NCBI GenBank assembly: GCA_003151495.1
Contig: PLXR01000005.1
Location: 300-64,299 of the forward strand
Length of the DNA stretch: 64,000 bases
Direction: 5' to 3'
Origin: Opitutaceae bacterium
Lineage (GTDB): Bacteria > Verrucomicrobiota > Verrucomicrobiia > Opitutales > Opitutaceae
Shown here in pieces: positions 21,494 to 29,738 of the stretch (position 1 is its first letter; every line of letters starts with the position of its first letter). The translations under genes and the position numbers were made by a program. The notes beneath the pieces were generated by a model. That model saw nothing but the letters and a program-made list of their open reading frames with translations, was not told the origin of the DNA and ran no database searches.

Positions 21494-24022
21494 CTATGTC
21501 TCCTGCCTGAGGATCTCGAGCGGCGGGTGGTCGAGGACGCCGCGGCCCGCGGCCAGGCCGGTCGCCACGGCGAGCGCGGAGACGACGGCGACGGCCGCGG
21601 CGACCTGGCCGAGAGGCGAGGAGGCCGTCACGTGGAACACGTACCGGGCGAGGAGGAGGTTTCCCGCGACCGCGAGGGCGGCTCCCACGACGGCCGCCTG
21701 GACGCCCAGCACGGCGTACTCGACGAGCTGGATGAGCGCCAGCTGGCGGCGCGTCGCGCCGAGGGTCCTGAGGAGCACCGTCTCGCGGATGCGCTGGTGG
21801 CGTCCCATGAGGACGGCGCCCGCGAGTACGACAAGGCCCGTCGCAACCGTGAAGAGGGCCATGAACTGGATCGCGAATGCGACCTTCGAGAAGATCCCGT
21901 CGAGCGTCTCCACGACGAGCGCCAGGTCGATCGCGGTCACGTTGGGGAACGCGTCCACGACCGCCCGCTGGACCCTCCCCGACTGGGCCGCCGAGTCCGC
22001 GTGGAGCGCCGCCAGATAGGTCTTCGGCGCGCCCTCGAGCACGCCCTCCGGGAAGACCACGAAGAAGTTGGGCTCCAGGCGGCGCCATTCGACGGTCCTG
22101 ATGCTGCCCACCCGGGTGCGGACGGCCAGGCCCTGGACGTCCCAGTCGACCTCATCGCCGAGGCGCAGCTGCATGTCGCGGGCGAGGCCCTCCTCGACCG
22201 AGATCGGCACGGGGCCGTCGGCAACCGCGGCGCGGCCCGTGAAGGCCCCCTCGACCACCTTCTCCGTCGCGGAGAGCCTCCCGCGGAACGTGGACCTGTA
22301 CTCGCGGCGCAGCGCCCAGGCCGCGATCTTCATGTCCTTCTCCTTGAGCAGCCTCTCGACCCCGACGCCCCTCACCGACGTGATCTTCATTGTCACGATC
22401 GCGGCGCGCTCCCCGACCGGCGAGCCCGCGGAGGAGGCCACCGCCTCGAGGGGGCCGATCTGGTCGTCCTGGATGTCGAAGAAGATGAGGTTAGGCCGGC
22501 CGAGCGCGTCCGCGCCCCGGATCTCATTGAGGAGCGTGGTCCGGACAAGGAGGAGCGTGAGGACGAGGAAGGTCCCGAGCCCGAGCGAGAGCAGGAGGAG
22601 GACCGTGCGGTTGTTAGGCCTGTGGAGGTTCCCGAAGCCCTGCCGCACGACATAGGGCAGGCCCCTGGGGACGAAGCGCCGCGAGGCCCAGGCGACCGCG
22701 CTCCCGAGCCCCGCGAGGATGAGGAATCCCAGCCCGAGCATCCCCGCGAAGCCGAGCCCGATGGACAAGGCGCCCGTCTGCCACACCGCGAACCCGGCGA
22801 CGGACGCTGCGATGACCGCGGCGATCCCGAGCCGCCAGGGGTCCGGGGCGGACGCGGCGCGCTCCCCGACGGCCGACCGGAGGGCGGCCAGCGGCGGGAT
22901 CCGCCGCACGGAAAGCAGCGGGAGGAGCGAGAAGAGGAGGCATATCACCACCCCGGCCCCGGTGCCCCGAAGGAGCGCGGGCCACGACACGAAGAAATCC
23001 ACGTCGATCGGAAGGACGCCCCGGAAGAGCGCGGGGAGCGCCCGCTGCACCCCGACGCCCAGGGCCCCGCCGGCGAAAGCGCCGGCGAAACCGAGTGCAA
23101 GCCCCTGGGCGAGGTAGACGGAGAAGCTCTGCCTCGCGCTCGCGCCAAGGCAGCGCAGCACGGCGACCGTCGGGATCTTGTCGCGTATGTAGGCGTGGAG
23201 CGCGCTCGCCACGCCTATCCCCCCCAGCACCAGGGCCACGAAGCCCACCAGGCTGAGGAATCCGTCCAGGTGGGCCACCGCCTGCCCGAGGTTGCGCTTG
23301 CGCTCGCCGACCGTCTCGAACGAGAGCCGCAGCAGCGGGAAGCGCTCCTTCATCGTGCGCGCGAGCGCATCAGCGTCCGCGCCCTCGGGCAGCCTGACCA
23401 TCGCCCTGTACCTCGCCAGCGCCTCGGCCCCGGCGAGGCCGGTCGCGGCGAGGGATCCCATCGGGATGTACGCGCGGGGCGCCATCATCGCGACCCCGGG
23501 GGATTCGCCGGGTACCTTCCGGAGCGAGCCGGCGATGGTGAAGAGCGTCTTGCCGAGCCTGACCCTGTCCCCCGCCCTGAGCCCGTACTGGGCAAGGAGC
23601 GTCGGCTCGAGGATGACGCGGTCCCCGCCCTCCCTGAGGAGCTGGGCGGCACCGGGGGGGTCAGTCTCGAACCTGCCGTAGAACGGGAACGCCCCCTCGA
23701 CCGCGTGAACCTGGACCAGCCGGAGCCTGCCCTGCGCAGGGAAGGTCATCATGGAGGAGAAGGTCTGCTCCCGGGCAATCTCCCCGCCCTGCGCGGCGAG
23801 GTGGTCCATCACCGCCGCGGGGAGCGGCGCCGGGGCCGTCACGAAAAGGTCGGCTCCGAGGAGGCTCTTCGCCTCGCGGTTGATCGCGCTGCTCACGTTC
23901 GCGCTGAACGAACCGATCGAGACCAGGGCGGCGATCCCGAGCACGACCGAGAGCGAGTACAGGACAAGGCGGCGGCGGGATGCGCGCGAGTCGCGCCATG
24001 CCATGAGGAGGATGAAGCGCAT
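21494..24022 (-). CDS. ybbP: FtsX-like ABC transporter permease (YbbP type)
   Basis: An 842-aa inner-membrane permease with two FtsX-type modules. The N-terminal helix (LVLYSLSVVLGIAALVSIG) precedes a periplasmic domain with SLLGADLFV. Clusters of membrane helices occur around residues 265-370, 410-500 and 720-830. The sequence IPTVAVLRCLGASARQ and its second copy RETVLLRTLGATRRQL are the coupling segments of duplicated FtsX domains. It lies 9 bp after its ATPase partner and the set is divergent from a TesA-like esterase, the same arrangement as tesA-ybbA-ybbP in Escherichia coli. The cargo is probably a lipid or lipoprotein, by analogy only. Confidence 0.88.
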   Translation of the reverse strand: MRFILLMAWRDSRASRRRLVLYSLSVVLGIAALVSIGSFSANVSSAINREAKSLLGADLFVTAPAPLPAAVMDHLAAQGGEIAREQTFSSMMTFPAQGRLRLVQVHAVEGAFPFYGRFETDPPGAAQLLREGGDRVILEPTLLAQYGLRAGDRVRLGKTLFTIAGSLRKVPGESPGVAMMAPRAYIPMGSLAATGLAGAEALARYRAMVRLPEGADADALARTMKERFPLLRLSFETVGERKRNLGQAVAHLDGFLSLVGFVALVLGGIGVASALHAYIRDKIPTVAVLRCLGASARQSFSVYLAQGLALGFAGAFAGGALGVGVQRALPALFRGVLPIDVDFFVSWPALLRGTGAGVVICLLFSLLPLLSVRRIPPLAALRSAVGERAASAPDPWRLGIAAVIAASVAGFAVWQTGALSIGLGFAGMLGLGFLILAGLGSAVAWASRRFVPRGLPYVVRQGFGNLHRPNNRTVLLLLSLGLGTFLVLTLLLVRTTLLNEIRGADALGRPNLIFFDIQDDQIGPLEAVASSAGSPVGERAAIVTMKITSVRGVGVERLLKEKDMKIAAWALRREYRSTFRGRLSATEKVVEGAFTGRAAVADGPVPISVEEGLARDMQLRLGDEVDWDVQGLAVRTRVGSIRTVEWRRLEPNFFVVFPEGVLEGAPKTYLAALHADSAAQSGRVQRAVVDAFPNVTAIDLALVVETLDGIFSKVAFAIQFMALFTVATGLVVLAGAVLMGRHQRIRETVLLRTLGATRRQLALIQLVEYAVLGVQAAVVGAALAVAGNLLLARYVFHVTASSPLGQVAAAVAVVSALAVATGLAAGRGVLDHPPLEILRQET

Positions 24023-24031
24023 GCGGGCAGG

Positions 24032-24730
24032 TCAGGCCGCGGGCGCGGTCCTCTCGTCGGAGGCCACCGAGCCGTTCCGGAGCCTGAGGATGCGCTGGCA
24101 GCGGCCCGCGAGCTCGAAGTTGTGGGTGACAAGGACCAGCGTCGTCCCGCGTTCGCGGTTGAGGCCGAAGATCAGCTCCACCATGGAATCCGCCGTGTCG
24201 CCGTCCAAATTGCCCGTGGGCTCGTCGCAAAACAGGATCTTCGGGGCGTTGATGAACGCCCTGGCAAGCGCCACCCGCTGCTGCTCGCCCCCCGAAAGCT
24301 GCACGGGATAGTGGTCGAACCTGGCCGCCAGCCCCACCCGCTCAAGGAGGGCCCTGGCCTGGGGCTCGCATCCCCGCTCGCCCCGGAGCTCGAGCGGCAC
24401 GAGCACGTTCTCCAGGGCCGTCAGCGTCGGTATGAGCTGGAAGTTCTGGAAGACGAACCCGACGCTCGCGTTGCGGACGCGGGCCCTGGAGTCCTCGTCG
24501 AGCGCGTCGAGCCGCTCCCCGGCGAGCTCCACCGAGCCCCCCGTGGCCCGGTCGAGCCCCGCGCAGAGCCCGAGGAGGGTCGTCTTCCCGCTCCCGCTCG
24601 GCCCCACGACGGCGATGCTTTCGCCTGCCCCGAGCTCAAAGCTCGCCTCGTGAAGGACGGTCAGCGGGCCGGCCGCAGTCGCGTAGGTCTTGGTCAGCCG
24701 GCTCACCCGGAGCATCGCTTGTGCAGGCAT
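24032..24730 (-). CDS. ybbA: ABC transporter ATP-binding protein (YbbA type)
   Basis: A 232-aa ATPase of the LolD/MacB/YbbA group. It has Walker A GPSGSGKTT, Q-loop VFQNFQLIPTLTALEN, signature LSGGEQQRVALARA, Walker B ILFCDEPTGNLD and the switch His in LVLVTHN. The ATG at 24730 (MPAQAMLRV) is preferred to the track start 12 codons upstream. It forms an operon with the permease and is divergent from the esterase gene, with 100 bp between starts. Confidence 0.93.
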   Translation of the reverse strand: MPAQAMLRVSRLTKTYATAAGPLTVLHEASFELGAGESIAVVGPSGSGKTTLLGLCAGLDRATGGSVELAGERLDALDEDSRARVRNASVGFVFQNFQLIPTLTALENVLVPLELRGERGCEPQARALLERVGLAARFDHYPVQLSGGEQQRVALARAFINAPKILFCDEPTGNLDGDTADSMVELIFGLNRERGTTLVLVTHNFELAGRCQRILRLRNGSVASDERTAPAA

Positions 24731-24830
24731 GGCCCCCACGAAACACGCCCTTCTCCCGGAGCGCAAACGCGATCACCCGGCCGTTCGCGCTCGAAAACGC
24801 GGGACCGCCCCGCCACCTTCATGCCCGCCG

Positions 24831-25517
24831 ATGGATTCGCACACGGACACCTGGGCGGGGAATTGGGCCCGCGGACCCTGGAGGCTGCCCCTCGTGGCGG
24901 CGCTCCTGTCCCTGGCGGCCCCGTCGATGGCCGGGGCGCAGCCTCCCGCGCCGCGAACGATCGTGTTCTTCGGAGACAGCCTCACGGCCGGATACGGGCT
25001 CCCCGATCCCGGCACCCAGTCCTATCCCGCGAGGATCCAGGCCCTGGTGGACGCCGAGCACCTGCCCTGGCGCGTGGTGAACGCGGGCCTGAGCGGCGAG
25101 ACGAGCGCCGGCGGCCTGCGCCGGGTCGACTGGGTCCTCAACCAGGGGGTTGATGTATTCTTTCTGGAGCTCGGGGCAAACGACGGCCTCCGGGGAACCC
25201 CCACCTCGGCGACCGGGGCGAACCTTCAGGCGATCGTCGACCGCGTTCGCTTGAAGCGTCCCGGCGCCAGGATTGTCGTGGCGGGCATGCGGATGCCGCC
25301 CAACATGGGACAGGAGTATGCGGACGCTTTCCGCGCCCTGTTCCCGGCCTTGGCCCTGAGGAACCAGGCGACCCTGGTGCCCTTTCTCCTGGACGGCGTC
25401 GCGGAGAAAACCGGGTTGAACCAGAACGATGGAATTCATCCCAACCCTGCCGGGGCTGAGATCGTGGCCCAGGGTGTCTGGAAGGTGCTGGCGCCGCTCC
25501 TCAGGGGGCCGAACTGA
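24831..25517 (+). CDS. tesA: exported SGNH/GDSL esterase (TesA-like)
   Basis: A 228-aa periplasmic lysophospholipase/thioesterase-like SGNH hydrolase. After a signal peptide ending MAGAQ come block I FFGDSLTAGYG (nucleophile Ser), block II with the oxyanion Gly in NAGLSGETSAGG, block III LGANDGLRG and block V DGIHPNPAG, which holds the Asp and His. The ATG at 24831 opens the signal peptide. The track start lies 47 codons upstream in non-protein-like sequence. The divergent pairing with ybbA-ybbP is conserved in many bacteria and suggests work on membrane lipids or fatty acyl products. Confidence 0.9.
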   Translation: MDSHTDTWAGNWARGPWRLPLVAALLSLAAPSMAGAQPPAPRTIVFFGDSLTAGYGLPDPGTQSYPARIQALVDAEHLPWRVVNAGLSGETSAGGLRRVDWVLNQGVDVFFLELGANDGLRGTPTSATGANLQAIVDRVRLKRPGARIVVAGMRMPPNMGQEYADAFRALFPALALRNQATLVPFLLDGVAEKTGLNQNDGIHPNPAGAEIVAQGVWKVLAPLLRGPN

Positions 25518-25642
25518 AGATTCGGGCCCGGCCTGCCATTCGCCCTGCAAACGCTAGGACCATATAAGCCGATAACATGCTTTAATTTAATAATTTACGA
25601 AAATCATGCCCCGCGCCGAATACACGAGAAATTCCGTTGCAG

Positions 25643-25661
25643 TTGCAATTTGATTGTATCA
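25643..25661 (+). promoter_or_regulatory. 19-nt motif shared by the two PEP-CTERM gene leaders, copy 1
   Basis: TTGCAATTTGATTGTATCA lies 10 nt before the ATG at 25672, at the end of an AT-rich stretch in otherwise very GC-rich DNA. It matches copy 2 (29712-29730) at 15 of 19 positions without gaps. It may be a promoter or regulator site; a start point so close to the ATG would give a nearly leaderless mRNA. Confidence 0.5.
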
Positions 25662-25671
25662 GCCTTCGCCG

Positions 25672-28600
25672 ATGATTTGGCGGAAGTTCTGCTCCGTCTG
25701 CGCCGTGCTGTGCGTAGTGGCCTGCGAAAGAGCGCAGGCCCAGACCGAGGTCGACTGGACCTCGACCGGGGACACCACATTCAGCACCTCGGCCAACTGG
25801 GACAACAACATGGACGACGGGGCGGTCCCCGGGTCCGGCAGCCTCGTGTTCTTCACGAACGGGAACGGGACCGTCAACCTCCTCACCCTGGACACCTCCG
25901 CGAGCATGGCGGGGATCGTCTCGCAGGGAACCGGCACGGCGGGCGGCAACCTTTCGATCGTCGGCCCGGGGACCCTCTTCCTGGGCTCGAATGGGATCAC
26001 GCTCAGCGGCGGAACCAGCGAGACCGGGGCGATGGACATCGACGCGGACGTCGTCCTCTGTTCGGACCAGACGTGGGGCCTCAACGACTCGAACATCTGG
26101 GTCAACGGGGCCATAAGCGGCTCGTCCGAGCTCATGATCACCTCCAACGGGGCCGGCTCGGTCGTCCTTAACTCGGGGGCGAGCACCTACAGCGGCGGGA
26201 CCTGGGTCACGGGGGCGGGGACCTACCTCTCGCTGGGAGCCAGCAGCACGATGGACGGCAGCGAGGTGATCTCCGGTCCGGCGGGCACCGGGACGATCTC
26301 CCTCGACAATGGCACGTTCCTCACGACGCCCTCGGGCCTCGGGACGATCTCGGTCGGCAACTCGATCGCGATCGGGAGCGCCGTCACGTTCTCCCCGGAC
26401 CCGGCATCGCCCCTGACGCTCTCCGGAACCATAAGCGACATCGAGGAGGCCGGCTCGCTCATCATCGCCGGGCCCGTGACCCTCACCGGCGACAACACCT
26501 ACTCCGGCGGGACGACGATCAACTGCATGACGACCCTCCAGCTGGGCGACGGCGGGACGACGGGATCCATAATCGGCGACGTGGTCGACAACGGGACGCT
26601 CGTGATCGACCGCTCCAACTGCTACACGTTCTCGGGGAACATCAGCGGCAACGGGGGCGTGACGATCCAGCAGGGGATGCTGACGCTCGGCGGCAGCAAC
26701 ACCTACTACGGCACGACGAGCCTCGCCCCGAACACGAGCCTCTCGGACGCGACCTCCTACGCCTTCTCCCCGAATTCCGACGTGTTCCTCGGCATGGGCG
26801 CCACTCTCAACGTCTACTACAACGAGGCGATCCAGAACCTGAGCGACGCCTCGTGCGGCTCGACGATCAACCTGGGCGAGGAAACCAACCTGACGGTGTA
26901 CAGCACCGGGAACAGCACCTACTACGGGTACATCTCGGGATCGGGCTCCCTGACGGTCGAGGGGAACGGCGGGACTACGCTGACGCTCCTCGGCGACAGC
27001 GACTATTCAGGCGGGACCACGATCGGCTGCATGACGACCCTCCAGCTCGGGGACGGCGGCACCTCGGGGTCAATCACGGGGAACGTGGTGGACCACGGGA
27101 CCCTCTCGTTCGACCGCTCAGACTGCATCACGTTCAGCGGGGTCATATGCGGAAACGGCGGGGTCACCCTCCAGCAGGGAATGGTGACGCTGGGCGGGAA
27201 CAACTCCTACTACGGCCAGACGAACCTCGGCGCGCACACCACCCTCTCCGACTCCACGTCCTACGCCTACTCCCCGAATTCCGACGTGTTCCTCGGCATG
27301 GGCGCCACCCTCAACGTCTACTATAACGAGGCGATCCAGAACCTGAACGACGCCACCTGCGGGTCGACCGTCAACCTCGGCTCCGAGGCGGGCCTCTCGG
27401 TCTTCAATACCGGGAGCAACACCTACTACGGGTACATCACGGGATCGGGCTCCCTGACGGTGAATGGCAACAGCTCCACGAGCCTGACGCTTCTCGGCTC
27501 GAACGACTACTCCGGCGGGACGACGATCGGGTGCATGACGACCCTCCAGCTGGGCGACGGGGGGACAAGCGGGTCGATCACGGGAAGCGTGGTCGACAAC
27601 GGGACGCTCGCCTTCGACCGTTCCAACTGCCTCACCTTCTGCGGGCCCATCTGCGGCGTCGGCAGCCTGAATGTGGAGGACGGGATGGTGACCCTCGTCG
27701 GCGACAGCACCTACTCGGGCGGCACGAACATCGCCTGCATGACGACGCTCCAGCTCGGCAACGGGGGCACGACGGGTTCGATCACGGGCAACGTGGTGGA
27801 CAACGGGACCCTCTCCTTCGACCGCTCCGACTGCATCACGTTCAGCGGGATCATATGCGGCAACGGCGGGGTCACCCTTCAGCAGGGCATGGTGACCCTC
27901 GGCGGGAACAACACCTACTCCGGCCAGACGAACCTCAACCCGAACACCGTCCTCTCCGACTCCACGCCCTACGCCTACTCCCCGAATTCCGACGTGTACC
28001 TCGGCATGGGCGCGACCCTCAACGTCAACTACAGCGAGGCGATCCAGAACCTGAACGACGCCACCTGTGGCTCGACGGTCAACCTGGCGGTGGAGACCGA
28101 CCTGACCGTGTACAATACGGGCTGCAACACCTACTACGGGTACATCACGGGCCCGGGCGGCCTCGTCGTGAACGGGAATGGCGGGACGAAGCTGACGCTC
28201 GTGGGCGACAGTGACTATTCCGGAGGGACGACGATCGGTTGCATGACGACGCTCCAGCTGGGCAACGGCGGGACGACGGGCTCGATCGCGGGCGACGTGT
28301 ATGACAGCGGCACCCTCGCCTTCGACCGCTCCAACTGCATCACGTTCTCCGGGAACATCAGCGGGAACGGGGGCGTGAACGTCGAGCAGGGTATGGTGGT
28401 CCTGAACGGCAGCAACTCCTACTCGGGCGGTACCACGATCAGCAACGCGAGCGTCACGGTCGGGAACGACTGGGGCCTGGGATCGGCCTGGGTCGACGCG
28501 ATCAGCAGCGTCCTGAACCTGGGCAGCGCCTCGCCGTTCGTAAACTCCCTGATGCTCACCGACTCCACGGCGAACTTCACGTCGGACGGCGGCAGCCCCA

Positions 28601-29622
28601 CCCTGTTCAACCTCTCGATGCAGAATTCCACGCTGAACTTCGCGCCGAATTCGATCCCCGCGATCGAGGGCCTCGTGAGCGATGGCCCGGGCTCGACGAA
28701 CGCCATCAACCTGGGCGCGGGCTCGACCCTCTTCTTCTACCTCGGGAGCGACCCGGCCTTCTACGGGACCGTAAACGGTGCGGGCGCGCTCGACGTCGAG
28801 GGATTCCGCCAGGAGCTGGACCTCTTCGGCGCCAACACCTACACGGGAGGGACGACAATCGGCGCAAACATGCTGGTGGTGGCCGGCAATAATTCCGCCT
28901 TCGGGACGGCACCCGTGAGCATGGGCAACGCCGCCGCGCTGGGAATCGGGCCCGGGGTGACGGTGACGAACACCGTCAACACCGGGTCGAACGCATTCGC
29001 GATGGGCGGATTCGGGACCTTCGACCCCGCCGTGCCGCAGAGCATCTCGTTCCAGGGCGGATCCGTCCTCGCGGGGGGCGGCGGCCGGGTCGGGAACGCG
29101 TTCGGGAGCACGTCGACGCCCGTGGTCGGGACCTTCTCCTTCGGTTCCGGCGCCAGCGTCGTCCTGGGGCCGGGCGGCTTCCTTCAGTTCTCCATCATGA
29201 ACGCCGCGGGTACCCCGGGCGTCGACTTCAGCACCATCAACGCGACGGGCAGCGTGGACATCACCGCGACCCCGGGCAGCCCGTTTGAGATCCAGGTCAT
29301 CGGCGTCGACTCCACGAACCTCATCACGGGCACGGCAAACTCCTTCAATTCGTCGCAGTCGTACTCGTGGACCCTTCTTTCGGCGGGAACCCTCACCATG
29401 TCGGGGGGGTTCAACCCGGCGGCGTTCGTGGTGGACGCGGGCAATCTCTCGAATGTCTCCGGTTCCAGCGGGTTCTATGTGACCGATCCCGGCAACTCCC
29501 TGGTCCTCAATTTCACGCCGGTCCCGGAGCCCTCGACGTGGGTCCTCCTGGCGGGCGGCGCACTGGCCCTGGGAATCGCAGGCTGGAGACGGCATAGGGC
29601 CCCCGAAAAGCGGGCTTCCTGA
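25672..29622 (+). CDS. giant autotransporter-type beta-strand-repeat protein with PEP-CTERM anchor (I)
   Basis: A 1316-aa exported protein. It has a signal peptide (MIWRKFCSVCAVLCVVACERAQA) and a long run of YSGGTTI-type beta-strand repeats, expected to fold as a right-handed beta-helix. It ends in a PEP-CTERM sorting signal: PEPSTW, a hydrophobic helix LLAGGALALGIAG and a basic tail. Exosortase would process the tail before surface display or secretion. Residues about 277-916 are large near-identical modules rich in Cys. The ATG at 25672 is used; the track begins at a TTG six codons earlier. No exosortase gene is in the window. It is followed by a second PEP-CTERM gene that looks independently promoted. 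Confidence 0.88.
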   Translation: MIWRKFCSVCAVLCVVACERAQAQTEVDWTSTGDTTFSTSANWDNNMDDGAVPGSGSLVFFTNGNGTVNLLTLDTSASMAGIVSQGTGTAGGNLSIVGPGTLFLGSNGITLSGGTSETGAMDIDADVVLCSDQTWGLNDSNIWVNGAISGSSELMITSNGAGSVVLNSGASTYSGGTWVTGAGTYLSLGASSTMDGSEVISGPAGTGTISLDNGTFLTTPSGLGTISVGNSIAIGSAVTFSPDPASPLTLSGTISDIEEAGSLIIAGPVTLTGDNTYSGGTTINCMTTLQLGDGGTTGSIIGDVVDNGTLVIDRSNCYTFSGNISGNGGVTIQQGMLTLGGSNTYYGTTSLAPNTSLSDATSYAFSPNSDVFLGMGATLNVYYNEAIQNLSDASCGSTINLGEETNLTVYSTGNSTYYGYISGSGSLTVEGNGGTTLTLLGDSDYSGGTTIGCMTTLQLGDGGTSGSITGNVVDHGTLSFDRSDCITFSGVICGNGGVTLQQGMVTLGGNNSYYGQTNLGAHTTLSDSTSYAYSPNSDVFLGMGATLNVYYNEAIQNLNDATCGSTVNLGSEAGLSVFNTGSNTYYGYITGSGSLTVNGNSSTSLTLLGSNDYSGGTTIGCMTTLQLGDGGTSGSITGSVVDNGTLAFDRSNCLTFCGPICGVGSLNVEDGMVTLVGDSTYSGGTNIACMTTLQLGNGGTTGSITGNVVDNGTLSFDRSDCITFSGIICGNGGVTLQQGMVTLGGNNTYSGQTNLNPNTVLSDSTPYAYSPNSDVYLGMGATLNVNYSEAIQNLNDATCGSTVNLAVETDLTVYNTGCNTYYGYITGPGGLVVNGNGGTKLTLVGDSDYSGGTTIGCMTTLQLGNGGTTGSIAGDVYDSGTLAFDRSNCITFSGNISGNGGVNVEQGMVVLNGSNSYSGGTTISNASVTVGNDWGLGSAWVDAISSVLNLGSASPFVNSLMLTDSTANFTSDGGSPTLFNLSMQNSTLNFAPNSIPAIEGLVSDGPGSTNAINLGAGSTLFFYLGSDPAFYGTVNGAGALDVEGFRQELDLFGANTYTGGTTIGANMLVVAGNNSAFGTAPVSMGNAAALGIGPGVTVTNTVNTGSNAFAMGGFGTFDPAVPQSISFQGGSVLAGGGGRVGNAFGSTSTPVVGTFSFGSGASVVLGPGGFLQFSIMNAAGTPGVDFSTINATGSVDITATPGSPFEIQVIGVDSTNLITGTANSFNSSQSYSWTLLSAGTLTMSGGFNPAAFVVDAGNLSNVSGSSGFYVTDPGNSLVLNFTPVPEPSTWVLLAGGALALGIAGWRRHRAPEKRAS
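26500..28419 (+). repeat. in-frame tandem modules of 504 and 204 bp
   Basis: Landmark codons for Y-S-G-G-T at 26500, 27004, 27508, 27712, 28216 and 28420 define modules of 504, 504, 204, 504 and 204 bp (168 or 68 aa). The short modules look like the long ones with 300 bp (100 aa) missing. Modules are highly similar at DNA level. Each carries Cys at fixed places, such as IGCMTTLQLG, SDCITFSG, ICGNGG and, in the long form, DATCGSTVNL. Confidence 0.9.
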
Positions 29623-29711
29623 GAGCGGAACGGGGGATCGGCCCAAAGGGGGCAATTTTAAGCAATTGCCAGTTAATCCCTTGCCGATTGCGTTCGGTTC
29701 GGCCTTGCCCG

Positions 29712-29730
29712 TTGCAAGTGATTTGTATCA
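29712..29730 (+). promoter_or_regulatory. 19-nt motif shared by the two PEP-CTERM gene leaders, copy 2
   Basis: TTGCAAGTGATTTGTATCA, 8 nt before the ATG at 29739, matches copy 1 at 15 of 19 positions with the TTGCAA and TTGTATCA ends conserved. Its position next to the start codon is the same as in copy 1. Confidence 0.5.
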
Positions 29731-29738
29731 ATAAACGC

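Noticed and set aside
21245-25153. 1302-aa plus-strand ORF across the ABC permease
   Set aside because: Charged, low-complexity shadow of the permease and ATPase genes on the other strand.
26500-28419. CRISPR-like or satellite array
   Set aside because: The repeats are in-frame protein modules of 168 or 68 codons, with no short repeat-spacer pattern.
27118-29655. 845-aa minus-strand ORF across PEP-CTERM protein I
   Set aside because: Its repeats only mirror the modules of the plus-strand gene; the translation is Arg/His/Val-rich without a recognisable domain.
29697-29730. Sigma-54 promoter before PEP-CTERM gene II
   Set aside because: GG and GC elements are present but 11 rather than 10 nt apart, and gene I has no equivalent.
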